Assembly: GCA_030141605.1 (NCBI GenBank)
Contig: JAQGDQ010002406.1
Location: 1 to 64,000, forward strand
DNA from: Tubiluchus corallicola
Lineage: Eukaryota > Priapulida > Priapulimorpha > Priapulimorphida > Tubiluchidae
Direction of reading: 5' to 3'
DNA: 64,000 bases
Numbering within the stretch: position 1 is the first letter of the stretch; each line of letters begins with the position of its first letter. Below, in pieces: positions 37,281 to 46,584 of this stretch. Position numbers and translations under genes: made by a program. The notes beneath the pieces are model-generated. The model saw only the letters and a list, made by a program, of their open reading frames with translations. It ran no database searches and was not told the DNA's origin.

Positions 37281-38210
37281 CTAAAGGTGAAAGGACGCAA
37301 CACTCCACTTTGGTATAGCCACCCTCAGAGTAATGAACGGATTGACTATCTGACTAACTTCAAGATCGCAAACAATGCCCACATACCGATAAGCGTCTTC
37401 AAATCCCAACTTATGGGAAGACTGTATCAGCTCCACAGCATAACTCAGTCCCTTTTTGCAAGCTGTGGGCAAATCTTTTTCACTGGTAATAATCTTGTAG
37501 TGTGTCGGAGTTTCCACGATGGGCATCTTTATCTTCTGTTTTGACAACTCTACCTGCAAAACTACCCTTCCGCCTATTCCCACACCAGTACCGCAGAGCT
37601 CCCCGTCGCCCATGGCAGCCTGTAGATCTCCGACGGCAATATTTGCTCCGTCCACAAGCAAATGCACGTGATTGCCCGCCCTAATATCCCTGGCACCCAT
37701 ATTTCCACCGTGATCACCCGGTATATCGCATTTTACAACACCTTGGGAAGTTGAAACACCAATGATCCCCACCATGGATGAAACGGGCAACTTTATCGCA
37801 TCGTTAAAAGTTATCACATCGTCCCTAACGGGCAATATCTTTGTGCTGACCTCCGATATTCTGTCTCCCAAAAGCCCAAGGTTTGGAGAGCAGACCATAA
37901 TACCCCGCTCTTCAAGTTCTATATCTAAGATGGAGATTTTAATGGAATCCCCAGCATTGACAGAGTTCACCATGATAGGGCCCGTTGCGGCATTCAGAAT
38001 AGTTGCATCTACACTGTCACTCAGATCTTCCTCAGAAGCGATCTGATCGGAATAGCGCTCCACAGTGGAGACACTGAATATCTCCCCAAGTTCCACAGTC
38101 TCCACGGGTTCATTCTCGGGTGAAAATGCATATATTACATTATCTGACGCTATATCTCTCACAAAGACACCACCGCTTGCAGGAAGCAACGCCCTATTCT
38201 TGCTGAGCAT
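37281..38210 (-). CDS. Acetamidase/formamidase family protein
   Basis: A 309-residue protein of the FmdA/AmdA family, metal-dependent hydrolases of short amides, producing ammonia. Family landmarks are DATILNAATGPIMVNSVNAGDSI near the N-terminus, SMVGIIGVS, PGDHGGNMGARDIRAGNHVHLLV (metal-binding His/Asn/Asp region) and GDLQAAMGDGELCGTGV. I chose the ATG at 38210 rather than the TTG at 38258, because the family begins near this point; ATG 38222 is also possible. It stands alone between tsaC (convergent) and the cytochrome gene. The substrate is not predictable. Confidence 0.85.
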   Translation of the reverse strand: MLSKNRALLPASGGVFVRDIASDNVIYAFSPENEPVETVELGEIFSVSTVERYSDQIASEEDLSDSVDATILNAATGPIMVNSVNAGDSIKISILDIELEERGIMVCSPNLGLLGDRISEVSTKILPVRDDVITFNDAIKLPVSSMVGIIGVSTSQGVVKCDIPGDHGGNMGARDIRAGNHVHLLVDGANIAVGDLQAAMGDGELCGTGVGIGGRVVLQVELSKQKIKMPIVETPTHYKIITSEKDLPTACKKGLSYAVELIQSSHKLGFEDAYRYVGIVCDLEVSQIVNPFITLRVAIPKWSVASFHL

Positions 38211-38429
38211 CGCACAAATCATCCAATATTTTAAGCCGTTGTTTAGCGTAACAAACAATCTTATAAATGTAAATAGCCTTATCAGATCTTGAAAGAACTG
38301 AGCTTTTCAAGCAAACTATCGATGGGCCAGCACACAATATAGCGGTAGAAATGCGTGAAACTCACAATAAAATAGATCATGAAAAATATCAGTATGAAAT
38401 CAGCTTATAAACGGAAGCAATGAAATATC

Positions 38430-38458
38430 TTGCAAATTGTGTAAAAATCCTTTATCCT
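38430..38458 (+). promoter_or_regulatory. Probable sigma-70 promoter of the c7 cytochrome gene
   Basis: TTGCAA (38430-38435), 17-base spacer, TATCCT (38453-38458), about 55 bases before the ATG. The -35 matches four of six and the -10 four of six consensus bases. Confidence 0.45.
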
Positions 38459-38512
38459 TTGATGGAGTTATGTAACGATTGGTTTGTAGCGTTTTTCTAG
38501 GAGATTATAATT

Positions 38513-38881
38513 ATGAGGAAATTAATATTTTTAGCGTTTGCACTGTCTGTGTTTACCGTTATGGCTTTTGCTGTGGATAACGAGGGTGATGAGTTCATCG
38601 ACTTGAAGAAGACATGGAATGTCGAAGGGAAGCAAAAGAGTACCATATTTTCCCACTGGGCGCATCAGGATCACCTGGAGGGGGACTGTGAAACATGCCA
38701 CACAAGTATGGATGATTTAACCAAGTTAAAGGATCTGACTACGGGCACAGAACTAGATACATCTGTGATCAAAGGGACAAAGAATGTTGCTCACGATTCG
38801 TTCTGTTGGTCTTGTCATTCTGATAAGAAAGTGAGTATCGGTAAAAACTGCAATAAGTGCCATGTAGGCTCGAAAGAATAA
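38513..38881 (+). CDS. Periplasmic triheme c7-type cytochrome
   Basis: A 122-residue secreted electron carrier. A signal peptide (1-20, ending AFA) precedes three haem c sites: CETCH (59-63), CWSCH (98-102) and CNKCH (113-117). Additional His residues at 48, 51 or 54, and 94 can be the distal ligands, giving bis-His haems as in the PpcA/c7 (cytochrome c3 class III) family. These proteins shuttle electrons across the periplasm in metal-, sulfur- or nitrate-respiring anaerobes. The gene is monocistronic, with its own promoter-like sequence and a strong terminator. Confidence 0.9.
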   Translation: MRKLIFLAFALSVFTVMAFAVDNEGDEFIDLKKTWNVEGKQKSTIFSHWAHQDHLEGDCETCHTSMDDLTKLKDLTTGTELDTSVIKGTKNVAHDSFCWSCHSDKKVSIGKNCNKCHVGSKE

Positions 38882-38885
38882 TTAT

Positions 38886-38916
38886 AAAGCAGCTTTTACA
38901 AGCTGCTTTATTTTTT
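38886..38916 (+). terminator. Rho-independent terminator of the cytochrome gene
   Basis: A perfect 10-bp stem AAAGCAGCTT / AAGCTGCTTT with loop TTAC, then ATTTTTT, 4 bases after the cytochrome stop codon. A textbook terminator. Confidence 0.92.
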
Positions 38917-39008
38917 GCACACTTTCAAAAGGTCAGTCTCCCGTTAGACTGCACAAGTTATCAAGTTAATACATTTTTCATATATTACCACCAAGCAGGA
39001 GGGCTATC

Positions 39009-40439
39009 ATGCTTCAAGTTTATAACAGTCTGAGCGGTAAGAAGGAAACATTTACACCCATTGAGCAAAACGCGGTCAAGATGTATGTCTGCGGCATTAC
39101 GGCGTACGATTATTGTCATGCGGGGCATGGACGGAGCAGTGTTGCTTTTGATGTTATAAGGAGATATTTGATACACTCAGGGTATGATGTGCTCTTTGTG
39201 AAAAACTTCACAGACATAGATGATAAAATAATTGATCGGGCAAAGGAGCTCAACGTATCTTGTACAGAACTCACGGACAGATTTATTGACGAGCATGACG
39301 CGGATATGGAGATGCTAAACGTCATGTCTCCCAATGAAATCCCAAAAGCAACGGAATACATAGAAGAGATGATCGAGTTTGTAGCAAAGCTGATAAAGAA
39401 GGGTCACGCTTACGTTTCAAATAATGATGTGTATTATGACGTAACGAGCTTTGCAGATTATGGCAAGCTCTCTAAGAGGAATGTGGACGACATGGTTGCA
39501 GGAGCAAGGGTTGAGATCAATGACAACAAACGCAACCCTATGGATTTTGTTCTGTGGAAAGCATCAAAAGATGGCGAGCCCTCTTGGGAAAGCCCCTGGG
39601 GCAATGGTCGACCCGGGTGGCACATTGAGTGTAGCGCCATGAGTGTAAAGCTTCTGGGAGAAACCTTTGACATTCATGGTGGAGGCGTTGATCTTGTGTT
39701 TCCCCATCATGAGAATGAGATAGCACAATCTGAAGCCCTGCACGAAAAAGCATTTGCAAACTACTGGATACACAACGGCTTTTTGGTGACCGACTCCACC
39801 AAGATGTCAAAATCTTTGGGCAATTTCTTCACCCTGAGGGATATTTTGTCTCAATTTCATCCGGAAGTTATCCGTTATTACTTCACAACCACACACTACA
39901 GACAACCACTTGAGTTCTCTTTTGACAGGATTATGGAAGCTGAAACCGCACTGGAAAGGATATATAACTACCTTTACGAACTAGGTCTTGCAAGCGGCAC
40001 AAAAGGAAAAGATCAAACAGATACAGTCAAAGAGATGCTGGACACCTTTAAGGGACGGTTCAAGAGCTCCATGGATGATGACTTTAACACTCCTATGTCC
40101 CTTGGGGCGTTGTTTGAGTTTATCAGAAAGGGGAACACTATACTCAGCGAAAAACCTGATGAAAGCACCCTCACTGCGTTGCGTTCCGCATCCGGTGAGG
40201 TGATAGGTGTAATTAAGGATGTTTTTGGCGTCGTCAACCTGTCGCCTGCGGAGTATTACGATTCAAATCTCACCATGGAAAAAGAGGAATTGACAAAACT
40301 GATCTCCGAACGGGATGAAGCAAGGCACAGCAAAGACTTTGCAAAGTCGGATGCCATAAGGGACAAGCTCGGCAACCTTGGGATAGAGTTAAAAGACACG
40401 GCAGATGGGACAAGATACAGCGTTAAAAGAATACGCTAA
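39009..40439 (+). CDS. cysS: Cysteinyl-tRNA synthetase
   Basis: Charges tRNA-Cys. The 476-residue protein has the class I landmarks: VCGITAYDYCHAGHGRS with the HIGH-type motif (about 27-43), zinc ligands Cys28 and a downstream Cys/His set (GWHIECSAMS, FPHHENEIAQSE), and KMSKSLGNF (about 266-274). The ATG at 39009 has AGGAGGG upstream. It is intact and apparently monocistronic; a long near-perfect hairpin follows it. Confidence 0.96.
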   Translation: MLQVYNSLSGKKETFTPIEQNAVKMYVCGITAYDYCHAGHGRSSVAFDVIRRYLIHSGYDVLFVKNFTDIDDKIIDRAKELNVSCTELTDRFIDEHDADMEMLNVMSPNEIPKATEYIEEMIEFVAKLIKKGHAYVSNNDVYYDVTSFADYGKLSKRNVDDMVAGARVEINDNKRNPMDFVLWKASKDGEPSWESPWGNGRPGWHIECSAMSVKLLGETFDIHGGGVDLVFPHHENEIAQSEALHEKAFANYWIHNGFLVTDSTKMSKSLGNFFTLRDILSQFHPEVIRYYFTTTHYRQPLEFSFDRIMEAETALERIYNYLYELGLASGTKGKDQTDTVKEMLDTFKGRFKSSMDDDFNTPMSLGALFEFIRKGNTILSEKPDESTLTALRSASGEVIGVIKDVFGVVNLSPAEYYDSNLTMEKEELTKLISERDEARHSKDFAKSDAIRDKLGNLGIELKDTADGTRYSVKRIR

Positions 40440-40456
40440 CACTTAATGACAAATCT

Positions 40457-40486
40457 TGAAATAGGCAGCATGTGCTGTCTATTTCA
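40457..40486. terminator. Hairpin downstream of cysS
   Basis: A 14-bp inverted repeat (TGAAATAGGCAGCA / TGCTGTCTATTTCA, one G-T pair) lies 18 bases past the cysS stop and before the convergent lipoprotein gene. There is no clean T run, so its role as a terminator is only likely. Confidence 0.45.
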
Positions 40487-40579
40487 GGGTTCTTTGCACA
40501 AAGCCACTATGAACAACGTGTCCCAAGCATACTTGCTATAGCGCAATCGGTCTCATCACATGACACTAATCACATAATA

Positions 40580-40924
40580 TTACAGCTTTCCGCAATCATA
40601 ATAATAGCCGCTAAAAGCGTACTTTATCAATGGATCTCCGCCCACTTCTTTAACCAGGGTAGTATATATTTTTTCCTCCCAGATCTCGACACCATTTACA
40701 ACGACGGTATCCGCGCCCATTTTCCCCGCATCATTTCTCAGCAAATCACGGGCTTCCTCCTCAGACCTTGCTGGATATGCTCTGTCCTCATTAATGGGCC
40801 CCAACTCAACACAACCTTCAGGTTTTTCATCCAAAACCGTAACTAGTTCTCCCAACGGAGTCAGCTCCTTGTTAGCGCAACCAAGCATGACAAAAACTGC
40901 CAACAACATCACTATTCTAACCAT
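40580..40924 (-). CDS. DUF4156-like lipoprotein
   Basis: A 114-residue lipoprotein. The signal peptide VRIVMLLAVFVMLGC ends in a clear lipobox (Cys16). The mature part resembles the DUF4156/RcsF-like fold: TVLDEKPEGCVELGPINED, a central AGKMGADTVVV and a final Cys (YYYDCGKL) that could pair with the first. RcsF relatives sense outer-membrane stress, but this function is not shown here. I chose the ATG at 40924 because AAGGAGG lies 9 bases upstream; the longer frame to 40996 has no such site. Confidence 0.72.
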   Translation of the reverse strand: MVRIVMLLAVFVMLGCANKELTPLGELVTVLDEKPEGCVELGPINEDRAYPARSEEEARDLLRNDAGKMGADTVVVNGVEIWEEKIYTTLVKEVGGDPLIKYAFSGYYYDCGKL

Positions 40925-41032
40925 ATTATCAAACCTCCTTATCCTCGATAAATGATAACAATATGGTACCAATAGCGCCAAAGCAAGGCAAGACAAAAAG
41001 GTCTGAGTAGGGTTTTATAAGGTTAGAAAATC

Positions 41033-41060
41033 TTGACAAATTTGATTTAAGGCGTACACT
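41033..41060 (+). promoter_or_regulatory. Sigma-70 promoter of feoA
   Basis: A perfect TTGACA (41033-41038), 16-base spacer and TACACT (41055-41060), about 36 bases before the feoA ATG. No Fur box could be placed with confidence on it. Confidence 0.7.
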
Positions 41061-41095
41061 GCCCTACTAGACGTGTAAATATTTGGAGAAGTTTT

Positions 41096-41335
41096 ATGTT
41101 ACTTGCATTGAGAAAGATGAAGATAGATCAGAAAGGAATAATAAAGGAGATATTGAGCAGCGAAAATGGCGCTAGCTTGAACATAAAAGAGATGGGGTTC
41201 ATCCCCGGTAAAGAGATACAGGTTAGAGGGCGAGCTCCACTACAGGATCCGGTTGCTGTGAAGATAGATGGCAATGTCTTAACCCTTCGCAACAAAGAAG
41301 CCGACTGCATTTTAGTGGAAGTTGACCAGAGCTGA
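41096..41335 (+). CDS. feoA: Ferrous iron transport protein FeoA
   Basis: A 79-residue SH3-like cytoplasmic protein that supports FeoB in Fe2+ uptake. It has the FeoA pattern: IKEMGFIPGKEIQVRGRAPLQDPVAVKIDG, then LTLRNKEADCILVE. The ATG has GGAG at 8-9 bases and a strong promoter upstream. feoB follows on the same strand but only after about 315 bases, farther than in most feoAB operons, so the two may have partly separate transcripts. Confidence 0.93.
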   Translation: MLLALRKMKIDQKGIIKEILSSENGASLNIKEMGFIPGKEIQVRGRAPLQDPVAVKIDGNVLTLRNKEADCILVEVDQS

Positions 41336-41650
41336 AGGTGTCTCTTCGGGCATACTGTGGATTTTACCCACTTATAATATCACTTTGGATTGTAACTTTT
41401 CGACACTTTACACTTTAAGCGGTCGCGGTGTTGTCCTCGGGAGCATTCGGTTTTTGCGGGGCGATGTTGTCAAGCGGGGGTAGCTGTGTGTTGCCCTTAT
41501 TTTGAGCTGCTTAAGTTTGCTGCAGGGCGCTTTCTTCGGAAAGAGCGGCCGTGCTAGAGTCTTTTTTAAACACTTCCCGGTAATAATCACGTCACTACAA
41601 TATTACTACACATGTGCTACTTTACAGCTCATGAACTTGGAGTGTATTTT
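41336..41650 (+). other. 315-base spacer between feoA and feoB
   Basis: No gene is supported. Base composition is more G-rich than the neighbours. A hairpin closed by a C(TTCG)G tetraloop (CGCTTTC / GAAAGAGCG, one bulge; 41528-41547) is followed after 14 bases by T6 (41562-41567). This could attenuate read-through from feoA into feoB, but the gap between stem and T run is longer than normal. The feoB ribosome binding site (TTGGAG) ends the region. Confidence 0.4.
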
Positions 41651-43858
41651 ATGAATGAGAAAACGATTGCGATAGCGGGCAATCCAAATGTCGGCAAGAC
41701 CACCGTGTTCAACATGTTGACCGGCTCTAGATACAAGGTGGCGAACTACCCCGGCGTAACTGTTGAAAAGAAGGTCGGAAACGTGAGACTGCGTGACAAA
41801 AAGGTTACCGTAGTGGATCTGCCCGGCACCTATACATTGAGTCCCCAATCCATGGACGAGGTCATTGCGCGCAACTACATAGTTGAAGAAAAACCGGAAG
41901 CGGTAATCGATGTGATGGATGCTTCCAACCTAAGCCGCAATCTGTACCTGGCAGTTCAGATGCGTGAAATGGGGGTCAATCTCCTTATCGCTCTCAATAT
42001 GGCGGATGTGGCTGAAAGTCTTGGACTAAAGATAGACACGGATCTTCTCGGCAAATATCTTGGGGCGTCGGTAGTTACAACCGTTGCCAGAGATAATGAT
42101 GGCTTAGATGCGCTAAAGGATGCAATAGACGAAAAGTTGCAAGGAGAAGCCCCATCTTCCGCATTATCCATATCGTATGGTGCCGATGTGGATACGGCAA
42201 AGCTCAAGATGACCGACCTAATAGAGACCGAGAGCAGCCTATTGGAAAAATATTCTGCCCCTTGGATCGCTCTGAAATACCTAGAACAAGATGAATCCAT
42301 CATGAACGAAGGGAGTGCAGACCCGGAACTTCACAAAAAGCTCATAAAGATCACGGGAAAGCTCAACTCAAGACTGAAGGGTTGCGCCGGTTGCAACAGC
42401 GCCTCCGAAGTCATAGCAGAGCACAGATACAAATATATTTCGGACGTCCTTGCAAAGTGTGTGCAGAAAGAAGATAGCCAGGCGAAGAAATTTATCACTG
42501 ACAAGATAGATCTCTTTCTTACCAACAAGATTTTTGGCCCCGTATTTATGCTTTTAGTTTTGTGGGGGGTATATCAATTCACATTTTGGGCCAGCGAGTT
42601 CCCTGTTTTAGCCCTTGAGTATGGCATAGAGTTTTTGGGTGATGCTGTGTCAAATGTCCTTGGAGAAGGGCTTTTGCAGTCCCTCATAGTATCCGGCATC
42701 ATCGACGGTGTTGGGGCGGTGATCGGTTTTGTGCCGCTAATACTCTTTATGTTTGCAGCCATCACCGTTTTAGAAGACAGCGGATATATGTCCAGGATAT
42801 CGTATATGACCGATAAAATTTTCAGCACATTCAAGCTTCAGGGAAATTCTGCGGTGTCCTTCATAGTGTCTGGAGGTATTGCGGGCGGTTGTGCCGTTCC
42901 CGGTATAATGGCTGCAAGATCCATCAAGGGAGAGAAAGAACGTCTTCTCACAATACTGACAGCCCCCTTCATGCCTTGTGGGGCAAAGTTGCCCGTCTAT
43001 GCTCTGCTAATCAATGCATTTTTCAGCAGTCACAAAGGGTTTTACATGATGTTAATCACCATATTGAGCTGGAGCATCGCCCTGATGGTGGCATTTATGC
43101 TCGGCGCATTCGTCAAGAGTGACAAAGATGTGCACTATATTTCGGAACTCCCCCTATATCGCTTGCCTACCATCAAGAGCATAGCTGTAAACTCTTGGGA
43201 AAGATGTTGGATGTACATCAAAAAAGCCGGGACAGTGATACTATTCGTCTCGATTGTATTGTGGGTACTCCTGTCATTTCCATCTTTGAGCGAGGATGAG
43301 ACCATCCGGTTTGACTTGGAAAGAGTTGAAATATTGGGCAAATACACTCCCGAGATAGTGAATGGGGTTTTGTCAGAAGATGAAAACCTACCAGAGAATG
43401 CCGGTGCACTACAGCAAGAGTTGTCCAACCTGGAAGCTCAAATTCTTGCAGAAAAGATGAAGCGTTCCGCAGCCGGCAGAGTGGGCACATTTGTGGAACC
43501 TGTCACGCAATATGCAGGATTTGACTGGCGTACAAACATCGCCCTGATCGCAGGAATAGCTGCAAAAGAGGTGATCATATCCACCTTAGGTACCACATAT
43601 TCCATGGGTGAGATCGATGACGTTGAAAGCGAGAGCGAGACGAGAACGCTGAGGACAAGATTGCAACAAGACCCCGGCTGGAGCAAAGCCACAGCACTGT
43701 CCATACTGATATTCACAATGCTGTATTCACCATGTTTTGTCGCAGTAACCATGATATTCAGAGAGACGCGTTCCCTATTCTGGGCAGTGTTTACTGTGAT
43801 AGGCTACACAGCTATTGCCCTTTTCGTTTCAACAATTGTGTATCAGCTGTTGTCTTAA
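41651..43858 (+). CDS. feoB: Ferrous iron transporter FeoB
   Basis: Inner-membrane Fe2+ transporter with an N-terminal G protein. The 735-residue protein has G1 GNPNVGKT (10-17), switch NYPGVTVEK, G3 DLPGTYTL (56-63), G4 NMAD, then a helical GDI domain and about ten membrane spans. The Gate motifs with Cys are visible: SGGIAGGCAVPGIMAAR and TAPFMPCGAKLPVYALL. I chose the ATG at 41651 (GGAG at 9 bases) rather than the longer frame at 41612, because FeoB begins just before IAIAGNPN. It converges with the OPT transporter over a shared hairpin. Confidence 0.96.
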   Translation: MNEKTIAIAGNPNVGKTTVFNMLTGSRYKVANYPGVTVEKKVGNVRLRDKKVTVVDLPGTYTLSPQSMDEVIARNYIVEEKPEAVIDVMDASNLSRNLYLAVQMREMGVNLLIALNMADVAESLGLKIDTDLLGKYLGASVVTTVARDNDGLDALKDAIDEKLQGEAPSSALSISYGADVDTAKLKMTDLIETESSLLEKYSAPWIALKYLEQDESIMNEGSADPELHKKLIKITGKLNSRLKGCAGCNSASEVIAEHRYKYISDVLAKCVQKEDSQAKKFITDKIDLFLTNKIFGPVFMLLVLWGVYQFTFWASEFPVLALEYGIEFLGDAVSNVLGEGLLQSLIVSGIIDGVGAVIGFVPLILFMFAAITVLEDSGYMSRISYMTDKIFSTFKLQGNSAVSFIVSGGIAGGCAVPGIMAARSIKGEKERLLTILTAPFMPCGAKLPVYALLINAFFSSHKGFYMMLITILSWSIALMVAFMLGAFVKSDKDVHYISELPLYRLPTIKSIAVNSWERCWMYIKKAGTVILFVSIVLWVLLSFPSLSEDETIRFDLERVEILGKYTPEIVNGVLSEDENLPENAGALQQELSNLEAQILAEKMKRSAAGRVGTFVEPVTQYAGFDWRTNIALIAGIAAKEVIISTLGTTYSMGEIDDVESESETRTLRTRLQQDPGWSKATALSILIFTMLYSPCFVAVTMIFRETRSLFWAVFTVIGYTAIALFVSTIVYQLLS

Positions 43859-43872
43859 GAAAAAAATATAAA

Positions 43873-43902
43873 GGTGGTGTCACTTATGTAAGTGATGCCA
43901 CC
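43873..43902. terminator. Shared terminator between feoB and the OPT transporter
   Basis: A 14-bp inverted repeat GGTGGTGTCACTTA / TAAGTGATGCCACC (two G-T wobbles, 2-base loop), with A-rich DNA on the feoB side that gives a T tract on the minus strand. It lies over the last codons of the OPT gene, which converges with feoB 26 bases away. Confidence 0.65.
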
Positions 43903-45443
43903 ATATATATTGCGGTGATAACTCCTACTATCCCTTCCCCACCGATAAACCCGGAAGCAATAACTACCCCTTGGGCAGAACATTTCCCGCCAAACTTGTC
44001 CGTTAAAAGCCTTATCATACCACCAAAAAAGATAGCAGCACTTATGCTTATGGGCAGATACACCCCTATTCCCAAGGTAAGCACCGGTATTCTGAACAGT
44101 ATCAGTACAGCCCCCAGGATGATACCGGTCCAAAAGCTCGTTAAATGCGGGATGCCTTCCGCCATAATGGATACAAGATAGCTCTGAGGGGCATGCAAAA
44201 ATGTATTGGGGCCAAACTCTCCATAAACCTTATACATAACGAGAAATACAAAACTTCCCACAAATGCACCGATGAACGCTCCTATAGCTTCGCCGTATAT
44301 CTGTGACCATCTGTTGTTTCCCAGCAGATGTCCCGCCTTTAGATCGTTCATAATATCCCCCGTAAGACCACTGGCAGAAGCCACTATTGCAGCACCTGCA
44401 AAAAGTTGAAAATAGGGCAAATCAAAAACAAACTTCAATGTAAGGAGGGCAATTATCCCAAAAACCTCCATGGGATTGACCCCGGATTGACCGGTGAGGA
44501 TGGCGGATATGCCGCTTGCAAACCAAGCTATAATAACGAGAAGCAGAATCGCCTGCACACTAAATCCAAAAACTAAATGAGCAAACGTCACGACAAATAG
44601 GACAAGAGCAATAATATAACCCCTACCCCGCCTCAAAGTTGTGTAGGAGGATAGCCATCTTTTAAGGTTGGGCAGTGTCCTCACAATGAGTCCGACCCCA
44701 CTTCCCAACATAAGACCTATCCCAAGGCTATTCTTAAACTCTGAAGCCAAATCCGCAGAGGTAAAGATACCGTACTCAACACAAAAGCCCATGATTATGT
44801 ACGTGCCTACGATACCCCCCAAAATCCATACAAAAGTGTGCAAAAAGCCGATAATGTACCCCATACCCATGGCCAAAGGAGATATCCACACGCTAAAAGA
44901 GAATACACCGTGAGTAAAACCCAAAGAGGGAGGGATTTTGGCAAAAGAGTCCCTCAATAACGCAATAAAAGCGCTGAAGCCGACTCCGCATATCAGTTGA
45001 ACAATCCCCCCTGCTCCCCTATCTTGAACCGTCAAGGTCTCGTAAGCCGCACGTCCAATGGGATATTCCAGCTCGTCATTCCTAAGGGCAAAATCACTGA
45101 ATACAAACGTGCTAAATATGCCTATCATAGAGCCGATAAGAGCTATCCCCACAAGAAACGGAAACGTCACAACAGCATCATGATTTATCATCACAAGGGC
45201 TGGAACGGTGAAAGCCATCCCCCCAGAAACCATAGCACCAGCACTCATTATAGTATGCGTGGTATTCACCTCCTTCAAACACCTTCCCCCAAGAAGACGC
45301 AAACCACCCATAGACAAAAGGGCTACAAAAATCGTGGGCCAAGGAAGAGCACCAAGACGCAACGCAATATACATGGAACTGCTACTCACAATTACAGAAC
45401 CTATAGAACCCAAAACCACACCACGAAGGCTTAAACTATTCAC
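43884..45443 (-). CDS. OPT family oligopeptide/metal-chelate transporter
   Basis: A 519-residue polytopic inner-membrane protein with about 13-14 spans. OPT family stretches are visible: ALRLGALPWPTIFVALLSM, VNTTHTIMSAGAMVSGGMAF, TGQSGVNPMEVFG, SGLTGDIMNDLKAGHLLGN (substrate and helix-break region) and the C-terminal VIASGFIGGEGIVGV. Bacterial members are proton-driven peptide or metal-chelate importers; position next to feoAB makes an iron-chelate substrate attractive but unproven. Its ATG at 45443 lies 140 bases from the divergent HlyD gene. Confidence 0.88.
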   Translation of the reverse strand: MNSLSLRGVVLGSIGSVIVSSSSMYIALRLGALPWPTIFVALLSMGGLRLLGGRCLKEVNTTHTIMSAGAMVSGGMAFTVPALVMINHDAVVTFPFLVGIALIGSMIGIFSTFVFSDFALRNDELEYPIGRAAYETLTVQDRGAGGIVQLICGVGFSAFIALLRDSFAKIPPSLGFTHGVFSFSVWISPLAMGMGYIIGFLHTFVWILGGIVGTYIIMGFCVEYGIFTSADLASEFKNSLGIGLMLGSGVGLIVRTLPNLKRWLSSYTTLRRGRGYIIALVLFVVTFAHLVFGFSVQAILLLVIIAWFASGISAILTGQSGVNPMEVFGIIALLTLKFVFDLPYFQLFAGAAIVASASGLTGDIMNDLKAGHLLGNNRWSQIYGEAIGAFIGAFVGSFVFLVMYKVYGEFGPNTFLHAPQSYLVSIMAEGIPHLTSFWTGIILGAVLILFRIPVLTLGIGVYLPISISAAIFFGGMIRLLTDKFGGKCSAQGVVIASGFIGGEGIVGVITAIYMVASLT

Positions 45444-45582
45444 AAAAGAAAACCGCCAAAATATTATTGATAAATTTCAAAACATTGTACAAGTGTCGTT
45501 ATACGAACTCAACCATTATCCGATAATTTATATACAGACATGTGCCGCATTTATTGTGTATACTTTGTATACGGGGGAGTTT

Positions 45583-46584
45583 ATGAAGATCAAATTCATG
45601 GTAATGCTGCTGGTTATAGCGTCAATTGCGAGTGTTGCATATTTTTTCGGAAAGTCTTATCGAGACAAGAAGCTGGGAAATGACATAAAGATTTACGGCA
45701 ATGTGGAGATAAATGAGGTCAACATAGGTTTTTTGGTAGATGTTGGGCGCATCCACAGGCTTTATTTTAATGAAGGAGATATTGTCAAGGCGGGTGATCT
45801 TTTGGGTGAGATTGACAACAGAAGCCAGACAGCGATAGTAGCTTTAAACGAAGCTTCCCTAAAAGCTGCAGAGTCTAAGCTCGAAAAACTCAAGAACGGC
45901 ACGAGGATAGAAGATATCGAAGAGGGAAAAGCCAGATTTGAGGAAGCAAAAGCTAACTTTGATTACAAAGACAAACATTTCAAAAGGATGAAGCAGCTAT
46001 ACTCATCTCAATCCATATCTGAAAATGATTATGATATATCTTTATCCGAGAGAGAGGTAGCGCTATCCAGACTGAAGGTGGCGGAAGCATCCCTCAATAG
46101 ATTAAATAAAGGTCCAAGATCCGAAGATATCAGGCTTGGGGAAGCGGAGCTAGACGCTGCGAAGAACAATCTCAAGTTAGCTTTAAAAAATTTTGAAGAC
46201 ACAAAACTGTTTGCGGTAAGTAGCGGAGTGATTACGGTAAGAGCTGCAGAAGAGGGAGAGATTGTAACAGCGGGCAACACGATCTACATCATGTCTTTGG
46301 ATGAAACTTTATATGTTCGGGGTTATTTGAGTGAGCTCGATTTAGGACGTGTTAGAATCGGTGATGAAGCGTTTATATACAACGACACCTACAAGCATGA
46401 GCCCCACGAGGGGATAATAAGCTACATATCACCGACTGCGGAGTTCACGCCAAAACATGTGCAGACGGAAGATATACGCTCAAATCTCGTCTACCGCATA
46501 AAGGTAGCCGTCACAAACCCTGATGGCGTGTCAGACGTACTGAAACAGGGGATGCCCGTAACCGTAGTTATACCGAAGCCTTAG
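45583..46584 (+). CDS. HlyD-family periplasmic adaptor (membrane fusion protein)
   Basis: A 333-residue adaptor: N-terminal membrane anchor (about 3-23), barrel-sandwich half (IKIYGNVEINEVNIGF...VKAGDLLGEID), a long coiled-coil hairpin (about 85-210; repeated NRLNKGPRSEDIRLGEAELDAAKNNL-like heptads), second half of the lipoyl domain (SGVITVRAAEEGEIV) and a beta-barrel domain. It resembles YbhG. The gene is first in a four-gene run with the ABC ATPase and two permeases. I chose the ATG at 45583 preceded by GGGGGAG, not the much longer upstream frame, which is antisense to the OPT gene. Confidence 0.9.
   Translation: MKIKFMVMLLVIASIASVAYFFGKSYRDKKLGNDIKIYGNVEINEVNIGFLVDVGRIHRLYFNEGDIVKAGDLLGEIDNRSQTAIVALNEASLKAAESKLEKLKNGTRIEDIEEGKARFEEAKANFDYKDKHFKRMKQLYSSQSISENDYDISLSEREVALSRLKVAEASLNRLNKGPRSEDIRLGEAELDAAKNNLKLALKNFEDTKLFAVSSGVITVRAAEEGEIVTAGNTIYIMSLDETLYVRGYLSELDLGRVRIGDEAFIYNDTYKHEPHEGIISYISPTAEFTPKHVQTEDIRSNLVYRIKVAVTNPDGVSDVLKQGMPVTVVIPKP

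Noticed and set aside
45208-45582. N-terminal extension of the HlyD-family gene
   Set aside because: The extension is antisense to the OPT transporter start, has biased composition, and a good ribosome binding site lies at ATG 45583.
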